Shown here: piece after piece, positions 31,770 through 42,030 of the stretch
How positions within the stretch are numbered: the first letter of the stretch is position 1
Layout of the letters: each line of letters starts with the position of its first letter
NCBI GenBank assembly: GCA_024180945.1
Contig: JAKSGN010000022.1
Location: forward strand, 1 to 64,000
Length of the DNA stretch: 64,000 bases
Source: Macrophomina tecta
Taxonomy: Eukaryota > Ascomycota > Dothideomycetes > Botryosphaeriales > Botryosphaeriaceae
Direction of reading: 5' to 3'
Translations under genes and position numbers: made by a program
Notes under the pieces: generated by a model
What the model was told of the DNA's origin: nothing
Databases searched by the model: none
Seen by the model: only the letters and a program-made list of their open reading frames with translations

Positions 31770-32578
31770 TTATGTGATCTGGGCCAATTGCCCGGCAAAT
31801 TACTGAAATGGCACATTTTGAAAATTATTTGCCAAAATATCAAAAAATTACCGAAATGTCAGGTTCTGATATCTCAGTAATTTTCATAAAGGCCTGCTAT
31901 GTATTAATGCAAAAACCTGCTATTTCGGTAATTGTTTTGCAATTAATGCTATTTTAGCAAATAAAAGTCGAATGATCTACCAAAATATTAGGGTTTTAAA
32001 ATTACGTACTTATTTCTTGCTTAATTTCTCTGAAACTTTAATAAAACATTTTTTATGTATTAAATAGCGTAAACTACAAGTTTCATTATATTTAGAGCAC
32101 AAATAATAAAGATAAAGAAGTATAAAACTTACGTTATATTTAAAGCGCTTATCGCTAATTAAATAAGAATTTATTAGTAAAATACAAAACTAATACTGAA
32201 AACCAAATAAGGATAAGAAAAACAGTAAATTACGCAAGTTCACCTACGCTTTCAGCTAGTTGTCCAGTAGTTATGGCAAATTACTCAATTACCCAGATGT
32301 TCATAATTATTTATTCAATTACCCAGGTACTTACCGAATTACCCATGACGGGTAATTGGGTAAATCGTGCCGTATTGCATAATGTATTAATGTAAAACTG
32401 GTTAATTGGGTAAATAATATGTAAAACCGGGTAATTTAGTAAATAAAAGAAGACTTATTTACCGAATTACCCTTCTTCTATTACATACTTATTCCCCAAC
32501 CGATTGTTATATTAGCTACTTTATTTAAAAATAATTTACATTATAAGTATTGTCGCAATACGGAAATGAATAGAAATA

Positions 32579-32989
32579 ACGTGTTCCACCAGTCAGTGGG
32601 CCACCCCACAAACCACCAAAATCAGAGAATCCGTACCTTAATATCTGAACAACGGCTGGGTAATAAATTCTGAAATTTTGATAGGTTATGTAAAGAGCTT
32701 ATAAATAGACATTATTAAATTTCTTAGAGCTGAACTTCTACAGCTCTTGAGATATTAAAAGGTGAAATTTTCCAAATTCAGGGGCCAAAAAACTACTATT
32801 CTAAAAACTATGGACTTTTAGCATCTAGAAATTAAATAGCTTCTAGTTTTAAGCACTGCACATCATGTATTACAATTCTAGAATTTATTACCCAGCAGTT
32901 GTTGAGATATTAAGGTACGGATTCTCTGATTTTGGTGGTTTGTGGGGTGGCCCACTGACTAGTGTTGCCCACTGACTGGTGGAACACGT
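32579..32989. mobile_element. pogo-type MITE with long inverted repeats, 411 bp, TSD TA
   Basis: The ends ACGTGTTCCACCAGTCAGTG and its inverted partner CACTGACTGGTGGAACACGT are bounded by TA. Much of the interior is also inverted (CACCAAAATCAGAGAATCCG against its partner near 32915), so a transcript would fold to a long hairpin. It is homologous to 39748-40171. No coding region is present. Confidence 0.85.
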
Positions 32990-33283
32990 TAATGGAGACA
33001 TAAAAATATTACGTTGTTTTTTAAGCATTTAAGACCAATTTAAGTGAGGTTTTATTAGTAAAATAGAAAAAAAGTTAAATATAAAATAAACAAAGCTGAA
33101 GACAACATAAAATAGAGAAAAAAAAAGGAAATTACGCAAGCTCGTCCTCGCTTTCAGCAATTTTGCCTAGTAGCTACTAGGCAAATAGCTCGTTTTCTTG
33201 CACTATCGCGTATTTTCGGTGCAGCACGTTCTAAATTGCGTGATGAAGGTGTAAAATAAAGCCTAAAATCGTCACTTTCTTGA

Positions 33284-34410
33284 CTAGAACCTTGGTCCTG
33301 GTCCAGAAAGCGTATTTTGGCTAGGATTTTGCGAATTTGGGCTAGATTTTACCCGTTTCAAGGTGGATTTCTCTAGTGGTGGCGAAATATCACTGGTTTG
33401 CTCTGCTTCAGGCAAAATCTCTTCGTTTTGATCGGTTTCGGAACCGATTTGGTCAATTTCTTGACTTGATTCTCCGGAAACACTTTCGAAATCGACTGTT
33501 CCATCAGAAAACCCGTGAAATTCGTTCGAAAAATCGTTATTTTTGCTGAATTCTTCTGAGACGCCCTCCTCTTGCTGCCTTCTAACAATTTGCTTACGTT
33601 GGTAAATTGTATAAGGCCTTTGAATTGCGTTTCTTTGCTCTTCACGCCGCTGCGCCTGCCGTAATTGCTGCTGAGTAGTTAAGCGACGCTTATGCGCGCT
33701 TTTATAAGGCTTTCCACGCCCTCTTTCCACCGTTCCAGCCGCAATTAACTCAGTATTCGTATCTGGGGATATTATGTTGACAGCAAATAGCCGTAAAAAG
33801 CGGGAAATGCGGTAACAAGTGTGGTAGTTTGTAGCTAAATGACAATTACCAACGTAATCCAAAGCCCTCTTATTAAACCAGTAATAAGAGCATGCGCACG
33901 GCGGCAGGGCATTCGAAAATCTTGAAAATCAAGACAGGAACATGTCTTATTAGTAAGATCCACAATAAATTGTGTACGACCTTTAGTAGTAAATTCCTAA
34001 ACCACATTCGCGGTTTGAAATTACTGCTATCCAAGTTCGTGACTATAAAATTCGCTTTAGATTGATATATAAGTAGAGTATTTTAGTAAAATACGTACCT
34101 CTAGCAATTCTGCTTGGAACTTTGCCTAGGCCCAGTCAATAAGCGGATTTCTCATGTTTTTCTGGCTATTAATTGCGAATTCTTGCATGGTGGAAAGCCA
34201 GATACCTTCCAGTGCTAGCAGAATATGCTGTTTGCGAAATGGTAACCACATTGAATTACTGGATTCTGAGTTCTACTGGAGCAGCGTATTTTGCCCATTG
34301 ACTGTGGGTAATTTGGTCAATATATTGCGCACCACGAGCATTGATAGCTCGAACTTGGTTCAATTTCTGTTGAAAACCGATTTTATTGGCGGCGAACACC
34401 ATCTATAGGG
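33284..34410 (-). pseudogene. MULE (Mutator-like) transposase C-terminal relic
   Basis: The minus strand reads LNQVRAINARGAQYIDQI, then QFIVDLTNKTCSCLDFQDF and RMPCRRAHALI, the SWIM zinc finger (CxC...CxH, with H changed to R) that follows the catalytic core of MULE transposases, and then a charged C-terminal tail down to 33284 (RQAQRREEQRNAIQRPY). Several in-frame TAA/TAG codons and frame breaks occur between 34150 and 34400. The DDE core is absent. The AT-rich context suggests RIP decay. The SWIM match is good; the exact limits are uncertain. Confidence 0.65.
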
Positions 34411-34799
34411 TATTTCAGTAAATTATCGGGTAAATTTTGCGAGAATAATTAAACTGGAGCGCATTATAATTAAAATCAATTTAAAACAGTGATATACTGA
34501 AATAAACTTCGTAAATTAGAGCACTTACCTGTTGAAATAGCCGTGAAACCGGATGATTACACTCTTTTTAGACGTTTTTAACTGAATGTTGACTACAATA
34601 ATAATTGCGAGCCAATAGAAATAGCTGCGAAACTGCTGGATGTAATACTGATTCCCGGTCGCTTATAAAAGCGAATCTATTTGAATTAAGTACTGAATTG
34701 GGTCGATTTTCGCGCTAAGAAACAGTAAAATCAGCCTCAACTAGTGTATAATCAGTAAACTTAAGAAAACTAAGTCATGATTGTTTATTCTCTGGGCCA

Positions 34800-37224
34800 G
34801 CACAGATACCCCAGGTAATTACTAAGCTATCTAGCCGAAACTACTAATCTCCTCCACCCAAGCCAAATAGGGGGTAGATTACAAAAATCGGCTATCGACG
34901 CGTGCTTTCTTCTAGCTACCGAAATAGAAGAAAACCGAGCCGTAAAGCTTAAAACGTCTACGCTTTTTCTAGACGTAAAGGGGGCATTCGACCACGTCGC
35001 CCAAGACCAACTCCTAGAAATAATGGCCCGGCTAGAATTACCCCTTAATCTACTAGCCTGGGTTAGATCCTTTATGAACTCCCGGACCCTACGCCTGAGC
35101 TTTAACGGAGAAGTAGAGGAATTCAGTAAAATCGAAACGGGTATACCGCAAGGAAGCCCTACTTCGCCTATACTATTTCTAATATATATCCGAGAGCTAT
35201 TTCAGTTAAACGCAGTTAATTTCCGCTCTTATATCGACGATCTATCCCTTACGGTTAGCTCTACGAGCTGGAAAAAGAACGTTAAGATACTAGGACGCGA
35301 AGTTATAAAGCTCTATAGCTTAGGCAAAGAAAACGCCATTCAATTCGACCTAGAAAAGACCGAAATTATGCACTTTTCTAAAGAAAAAGAGGCCCGGACT
35401 CTACCCCTTACGCTCCCTAACGGGGACGTAGTAAAACCAAAGGAACTAGTTCGATATCTAGGAGTATTTTTCGACCCCCTACTTACTTATAAGAGCCACG
35501 TCTCTATAAGAATAAGCCAAGCCCGTTCCGCCTTCTATAGACTATCCCGACTAGCCAATACCGAGAAAGGATTAAGCCCCCACGCTATACGACAACTTTA
35601 TATAGCGTGCGTTACCTCTATCGCCGACTACGGGAGCCAACTATACTGGAAAAACCAAGCCTCGGTTAAACGCCAAACGAGAATATTACAAAACCTAGCC
35701 CTACGTAAAATACTAGGAACGTTTAGAACCGCACCAGTCACCCCCCTAGAAATAGAAGCCGCCCTCCCACCTACGCACCTCCGCCTAGACGAAAACGTTC
35801 GAAAATACGCCCTTAGAGCACTTCGCCTAGGACCTAAACACCCCGTTCAACAGCTTATATTTAAACCCGAAAATGACGCCCCTACGCAATCCTACCAGCT
35901 TCGAAATATAAGGAATATACTTAGTACTAGGCCTAATAACCTAGAAATAGTTAAACCCTTCTACTTCGCCCCGTGGAATCTAGGAACGCCCTACTCGGTT
36001 AAAATATCAAAGCTATCTAAAGAAGAAGAGGCCGAATGCCATAAGCAAGAACTACGCACCCTAGAGAATAATAATATACTTATCTATACCGACGCTAGCT
36101 CTAATCCGCAAGGAAAAGGGATAGGCGTAGGTATAAGTATAGAAGAAAAACAAGCCGAAACAACCAACCGCGTTCTAGAAAAGATAGATAATATCGGCCC
36201 TAGTAACCTCGTATATAACGGCGAACTCGAGGCCATTACCCAAGCCCTCGAACTAGCCGAAAAAAACGAATACGCGCTCCAAAATATTAGAGTTTATGCG
36301 GATAACCAGGCCGCTCTCTACCGGCTTAAAACCCCTTCGAAAAACCCAGGACAAGGCTGCGTTATAAGGGCTATAAACGCCAGCAAAATCCTACTCGAAA
36401 GGGGTAATTCAGTAATTCTCCAATGGGTTCCAGGACACCTAAAAATCCACGGAAACGAACGAGCCGATTATCTAGCTAAAGAGGCAACTAAAACCACCCC
36501 TAATATAAGCGAAACCAGCCTAGCATTTTACGGAATGCTTAATAAAATACCGCTTATACAGGAATGGCATTTAGAAGCTATGAAAAGCCAAGAGAAAAGC
36601 TCTAAAACCGGTTATCTACGCCAATACCGCTGGAAAATAAGGAAAAAGATCTACGCCCTCCCTAAAAAGAGAAATACGATTAGCGCCTTATACCAGCTAA
36701 AAATAGGACACGGATACTTTAGATCCTATCTTTATAGGTTTAACCGGAGCGAAACGGATAGATGCCCCTGCTCGAATAACGCTAAACAAACCCCTAAGCA
36801 CCTTTTTCTTGAATGCCCCTACTACGACACAGAACGACAGGAGCTTAGGGAAAAACTAGGAACTAAAAACCCTAGCTTAAACCTACTTCTAAACACCGAA
36901 TTTAGCCTAGAACCTACCCTAGACTACATCGAACAAACACGGATTTCCACGCGTAAATGGATCCTAGGACTCTCTTCGGCGGAAGACTAAATACGTAGAT
37001 ACGCGCCGTACCTTACCCCTTACTATTTTACTAGTTTACTATCTTTCTATTTTACTCCTTTATTTTCTTTGTTTTGCTACGCCCCTTGGCTTACACCACG
37101 CTATTTTACTGAAATACTTATATACCTAAATACCGACCCTATATAGATTGCCCTAGGCCGTCTGTAATAGTCACTGACTCTACACGGGCGTTAAACAATA
37201 ACAACAATAATAACAATAACAATA
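34800..37224 (+). mobile_element. 5'-truncated Tad-like LINE
   Basis: The copy contains the RT from its N-terminal part onward, RNase H, a terminal zinc knuckle, a 3' UTR ending CGGGCGTTAAAC and an (AAC/AAT)n tail at 37192-37224. The tail abuts the inner part of a Fot/pogo terminal repeat, whose outer 10 or so bases are missing, so the LINE appears to have inserted in or at that end. The 5' end near 34800 is a truncation. A related copy runs off the window at 62341-64000. Confidence 0.75.
34819..36990 (+). pseudogene. LINE ORF2 fragment: reverse transcriptase, RNase H, zinc knuckle
   Basis: An open frame of about 720 codons from 34819; a TAA at 34816-34818 cuts the conserved start of the RT block (the following LLSYL matches the usual YRPI.LLS). 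RT motifs are FLDVKGAFDHV (motif A), GIPQGSPTSPILF, YIDDLSL (motif C, the catalytic pair intact) and LVRYLGVFFD. RNase H has IYTDAS, then NGELEAI and YADNQAAL, with WVPGHLKIHGNERAD. The C-terminus has CPCSN and a distant HLFLECPYY. Endonuclease and ORF1 are missing. Codon choice is odd: Leu is mostly CTA, and CpA/TpG steps are scarce, unlike neighbouring genes, although the frame is open. Confidence 0.75.
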
Positions 37225-39038
37225 ACCACTCACCCGGCCACACTAGTCATCCGGCCACCACACCAACACCAAAACGCGCCCTCGTGCAAATCAGCAATGA
37301 CATCAACACAGAACCAAGAATCACGCCAGAAAGAGGGCAGACTACTTCTTGCTAAGCAGGCTGTTCAAAACAATCGAATTTCGAGCATTCGCAAGGCTGC
37401 AACATCGTACGATATACCTCGAACTACTCTCCAAGATCATCTCAATGGAACAGCCCCACGAAGCGTGTCTAATTCGCAAAAACGAAAGCTGCAGCCGTCC
37501 GAAGAGAAGGCTTTAGTTGAGTGGATTCTAAGCCTTGATCGGCGAGGATTCCCTCCCCAGGTCATTGATGTACGAAGGATGGCAGACTGTTTACTCGCAG
37601 CGCGCGGCTATAATCCTCCACCTCAACCAGTCGGCAAGAACTGGATATCTCGGTTTATCAACAACCAGCCCGAGCTTAAAATGAAATGGAACCGAAAGTT
37701 CCATTTACAACGCGCCAAATGCGAGGATCCAGACACGATTAACGCGTGGTTTACGCGTGTTTAAGAGACGCGTCAGTCGTACGGCATTCTCGAGGACGAC
37801 TTCTACAATTTTGACGAGATAGGATTTATGATGGGGGTAATTGCGACATCTAAGGTCGTCACAAGCTCTGATACGACCGGTCGAGCAACTGCTGTGCAAC
37901 CAGGGAACCGTGAGTGGACAACGGCAATCGAGGGCATCAACGCGTCCGGCTGGGCGATTCCGCCGTTCATCATCCTAGCAGGGAAGGTGCACCAGTCAAA
38001 CTGGTATCGAGAACTGCCGGCTGACTGGGTAATTGCTGTAAGCAGCAATGGCTGGACGACAGACCAGCTCGGATTTGAATGGATCAAGCACTTCAGTACG
38101 CACACAGAGTCTTGTACGAAGGGAGCCTACTGTCTCCTTATCCTCGATGGCCACAGCAGCTACGCAACGCCCGAATTTGACCAATACTGTATAGCAAATA
38201 ATATCGTTACGCTTTGTATGCCTGCGCATACATCGCATCTTCTCCAGCCGCTTAATGTAAGCTACTTCTCCCCCCTCAAGCGCTCGTACGGTCAGGAGGT
38301 TCAGGAAAGCGTCCGCCAACGAATCCACCATATTAACAAAGATAACTTTCTCGCAATATACTCGAAGGTGCGCCCATTAGTCTTTACGGATCAAAATATC
38401 AGAAGTGGATTCCAAGCCACGGGGCTTATACCGTACAACCCACAACGCGTCTTATCGTCGCTTACCGTTACCAAAACACCCTCTCCACCAGCTACGGCGA
38501 ACGGACAAGCACCTCAATGGACGTCAGAAACACCTCATACTTTGGCTCAGCCAGAGAAGCAGGCTCGGCTTATACGGGATCTCATCCAGCGCCAATCTCA
38601 GAGCCCGACGAGCCAAGCATTTAGTCAACTTGTGAAGGGATGTCAGATGGCGATGAATTCAGCTGTGATACTTGCAAAGGAGAATTCGGAGCTTCGTACA
38701 GCTAATCAACGGCGAAAACAAAAGCAGCAATACCGGCGAAGGCATATTGCACAGGGAGGTGCTCTGCAGGCTCAGCAGGGGCAGTTCTTGGTTCACGGGA
38801 TAGAAAATGGGGAGGAAGAGGCTGATCAACAGGAGGCGACGGCTGTACGACAACGTGCGCCGCCGACGGTGCAGCAATTGTCATTTGCAAGGCCAAGCGA
38901 TTCGCCGATGTCCTAATAATTAGATAGGATTTTTAATGCAATTAAAGGAGTTGTGGCGAAATAATTGTACTAAGAAGCATTTTGGTGTTGGTATGGTGGC
39001 CCGATGACTGGTGTGGCCCACTGAGTGGTGAAACACGC
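37225..39038 (+). mobile_element. Fot/pogo (Tc1-mariner) DNA transposon, left end damaged
   Basis: The right end, GGCCCACTGAGTGGTGAAACACGC, is followed by TA (39039-39040). The left side keeps the matching inner repeat ACCACTC...GGCCACACTAGTCATC but begins directly at a LINE tail, lacking the outermost bases. The transposase gene occupies 37297-38916. Confidence 0.75.
37297..38916 (+). pseudogene. Fot/pogo transposase, inactivated
   Basis: The protein order is HTH-psq (SSIRKAATSYDIPRTTLQDH), CENP-B-type HTH (RRMADCLLAARGY; GKNWISRFI), DDE domain and a polar tail. A single in-frame TAA at 37762-37764 (likely from CAA) splits it just before YGILEDDFYNFDEIGFMMG, which holds the first catalytic Asp. 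The second Asp is in LLILDGHSSY. The third position reads LLQPLNVSYFSPLK, where the family has LQPLD, so the last catalytic Asp is Asn. Both changes fit C-to-T (CpA/TpG) mutation. The element is therefore doubly dead. No intron is apparent. Confidence 0.8.
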
Positions 39039-39059
39039 TATATCATTAATGAGTCGGAA

Positions 39060-40760
39060 TTTGTGGCCGCCGCAGCGACTCTTCCTCGTGCGACCAAGCG
39101 CCGCTCTAGGAAGAATCTATGACTCAAGTCACTTCTTAACGGCCACGATTGTATAATATGCGCAAGAGCTGAAAAGCAGTTCTAAAGTGGCAGAGAGGGT
39201 CTCTGCTCTGGTGGAGGAACTCTCTCCGCTACCTAAGACCACTTTGGCGGTAGGAAGCAACGGTCCGCGGTACAGGCGCTGACGGTCCTCCAGCAGCGCA
39301 TCTACGATGCGTGGCGCGAAGGCAAAGTTCTCTTGCTCCTGTCGTTTGGTGTCAAAGGAGCCTAAGACGGCGTTGCCCGAGACGTGCTCCTCCAGCGCCT
39401 CCGACAAAGAATGATCCCGGAAGTGTTAAAGAAAATAGGTGGAGGCATTCTGCTCCAACAGGAGCGCCTTGGTAGTGGCAAATGGCAAGACGTCCAGGGT
39501 CATGGATCTACCGCAGGCAGGGCTTCCACAGAGATCACCTGTTGGGATATAACTCAATCAATTCGCACTGAATAACAGTGCGGCGCCGTGCTTTTTTCGG
39601 TCCAACATCACCTCTCTCGTCGATACTCTTCTTATTCATTAATACCGATTTTTGTTCTGTCAACCAGCATCACCTAATGTTGTTGCTTATTCATCGTTGC
39701 TTATTTGCTTATTCTCATCAAACACGGCTCTTACAGTCTCAGCATTAACGTGTTCCACCAGTGAGCTGGCCACCCCAGTGAGCTGGCCACCCAAAAACCC
39801 ACCAAAAATCGGAAAAATCGTACCTTGATATCTCGACAACGGCGTAATAATAAATTTCAGAATTTCATATTTAGCCTTTTATACCTATTTTGACACTATT
39901 ATTCGATTTTAAAAAGAATTCACTAAGCAGCCCTAGAGATCTAGCAATTCAGCTTAAAATTGGGACCAAAAACTCGATATCTTAATAATAGCTACGCTTA
40001 TTATTCTAGAACTTTGACAAGAGTCTTAAAGAAGGTATAAAAAACTAGGTTTAGAATTTTGAAATTTATTATTACGCCGTTGTCGAGATATCAAGGTACG
40101 ATTTTTCCGATTTTTGGTGGGTTTTTGGGTGGCCAGCTCACTGGGGTGGCCAGCTCACTGGTGGAACACGTTATCCCCCTGCACATAAGCGATTATGCGC
40201 CTCACATTCGTTACAAAATTACACTGCCTCATTGAATGGACACGTTACTATTCAGCAATATGGGTATTTAGTTAGCATCAGTAGCACTATTCAATGGAGC
40301 AGCGGCATCTTCATCATTGATGACCGTTCACCCCGATCCAACATGTTCTTATTGGTTACGGACTGCAACAAAGGAGCCATCGCGTCCATCGATAACTACA
40401 GCGCCTAGGTAACTAGGTCGTCTGCGAACGAGAACGTGGCAAAGCTTTAAAGAACGGTAGTAGTTCGAGCCGAAGAGTGGAAAGCGACGAGCGGCGCGAC
40501 ATTCGAAGCAGAGAAGACGACGCTCATCCGCTTCACGCGTAACGAGCAGAGGCGGTCTAATCAACCGATAGTGGTTAAGGGAAAGGAGGTACACCCAAGA
40601 ACAGAACCAAAAATCCTAGCCGTTATCTTCGACCGGGAACTCCGATTCAAGGCTCGCGCGGGAAGGATTGCAAAGAAGGGTGTCCAAGCAGCCCTGGCGC
40701 TGAAGCGACTACAAGGCCTCCGACAGAGCAGCATACGCCAGCTCTTAAGATCCACAGGTA
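39060..40760 (+). pseudogene. Decayed LINE reverse-transcriptase relic
   Basis: Scattered plus-strand peptides line up with a LINE RT: LSAT-stop-DHFGGRKQRSAVQAL, VLQQRIYDAWREGKVLLLLSF, GVKGA and VLLQRLRQRMIPEVL (39200-39430), then DLPQAGLPQ (about 39500). A MITE is inserted at 39748-40171. After it come SIDNYSA (motif C, with the second Asp lost), TSGATFEAEKTTLIRF and EPKILAVIFDREL, AALALKRLQGL (40380-40740). Several stops and frame changes are present. It belongs to a different LINE lineage from the 34.8-kb copy. Confidence 0.65.
39748..40171. mobile_element. pogo-type MITE with long inverted repeats, 424 bp, TSD TA
   Basis: The ends ACGTGTTCCACCAGTGAGCT and AGCTCACTGGTGGAACACGT are perfect inverted repeats, bounded by TA at 39746-39747 and 40172-40173. 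The GTGAGCTGGCCACC word is directly duplicated in each arm. The interior pairs as well (CACCAAAAATCGGAAAAATCG against its partner near 40100). It is homologous to 32579-32989 and inserted into a LINE relic. Confidence 0.9.
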
Positions 40761-40880
40761 ACATATCCAACACTCACGGAGCCAATTGTCATAGCTTTCC
40801 CGCTGTATATAACCATGCTGCCTAGATAATATCCTGACCCGTATAGTCAACTCAAAGTAGCAATCGAGACATTACTAGTA

Positions 40881-40935
40881 ACGTGTTTCACCAGTGAGCT
40901 GCGCACCGCGTTTCTCACCAAAAATCGTAAATTTG
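40881..40935 (+). mobile_element. Truncated pogo-type MITE end
   Basis: After TA (40879-40880), ACGTGTTTCACCAGTGAGCT matches the terminal repeat of the MITE family and CACCAAAAATCG continues the match. No opposite end is found downstream, so only the left end remains. Confidence 0.6.
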
Positions 40936-42030
40936 GCAGCACAGTATCTATATGCTTGAAAGTATTCCCTAATCAACTGTTCCTGACGTGATGCGTTTGT
41001 GAAGCTTATTATCTTGTAAAACATACTATCTCCTTAAGTCGACCTTAACACTGTAGGCGCTAGAAACTGAGGGTTTTACAGAAAAGCCAGACAACATCTA
41101 ATAGGAGGGCGGTATAGTTCTTTAGATCAGAGGATAGAAGTTTCTCTCGGATTGCGCGCCTTAAGCGTCAGTACGGCCATGATGGATCCTGCAAGGTGAT
41201 ATCGGAGTCTTTAGAGAGCCCTGGGAGGAAGTTACCAATTGAAATGCAGAGGAGTGTGCAGCCGAGGTGGCCTAGGCCCTAGCGAGCAGACTGGGTATGC
41301 GCCGTTAAGCGATGAGGAGACACGGAAATCGGTTTGTTGTTTTCTTTCAGTACGCAGGCCGCAGGCTTACAGCAGTACGGAAATCGAGTTTCGAGCCAGC
41401 CCTATCATGGCATCGGGTGCGAGTGGAATTCTAGAGCCTAGCAAGCACATTCACTAGCTCCTCCGTGGATCCATACCGTGGCATGCCTACCTAATATAAG
41501 GAACCTGCCTGTATATTAAATTGTTGGGGCACGATCAGCCGTAGGTGTTACAGTGATGCCGACAGTGTTGGGTTTCATCCGGCGCTGGAAGACCATTCAG
41601 CATCGCCATAACACCGAGCCGTTGGTACATCGCGAAGTTTGTCTATTGCGAAAAACAGGAAAGCTAATGGAGTCACCGTAAGGGTGTAGACTGATTTTGC
41701 TGCTCACAATTCTGGTAAAAGCGTCTGGGATATATGGTAACGGGGAGGATCTTTTCGAGTCAACTAGCAGGAGCAGATGACCGGTAGGGAGTTGCCGAAA
41801 CGAGAAAAGAAAGGGTAAAGGACAGTAGCAAAGGAAGTGTTCACGTTTCAAATAAGTGCGCTCAAGGTGCGCCTAGGCTCGTTGTCAACGAATAACATTG
41901 CTATTGTGATCTTAATTTGACTACATAGGTTAAGAATGCTGGCTAACTAGCGTTGCTGGGTAGGTTCTGGTTGGATATCAAGCCCTTCATCTACGTAGGG
42001 TTGCTTTGTAAGTAGGTTCTGTCTTTCATA
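40936..42030. other. No gene; LTR fragments near 41522-41602
   Basis: TGTTGGGGCACGATCAGCC at 41523 (reverse orientation) and GTGTTGGGTTTCATCCGGCG at 41566 (forward) are halves of the small LTR-like family placed head to head. Otherwise only short frames occur, including one just left of the hAT end on the minus strand (NLLTKQPYVDEGLDIQPEP) that I cannot identify. The missing right half of the copia element was looked for here and not found. Confidence 0.45.

Larger units (their letters stand above)
31770..34800. other. AT-rich, RIP-like block holding decayed transposons
   Basis: Base composition changes sharply to A/T-rich, with many TA and AAT words, and coding relics here carry stop codons of the TAA/TAG type in place of CAA/CAG. 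This is the pattern expected from repeat-induced point mutation (C to T in CpA). Inside are the MITE at 32579-32989 and a MULE relic at 33284-34410. A phrase ATTACGCAAG(T/C)TC...CGCTTTCAGC occurs twice (about 32231 and 33132), pointing to an internal duplication. Confidence 0.6.

Noticed and set aside
40936..42030. Missing copia RT/RNase H and 3' LTR left of the hAT element
   Set aside because: No RT or LTR motif is readable there on either strand.
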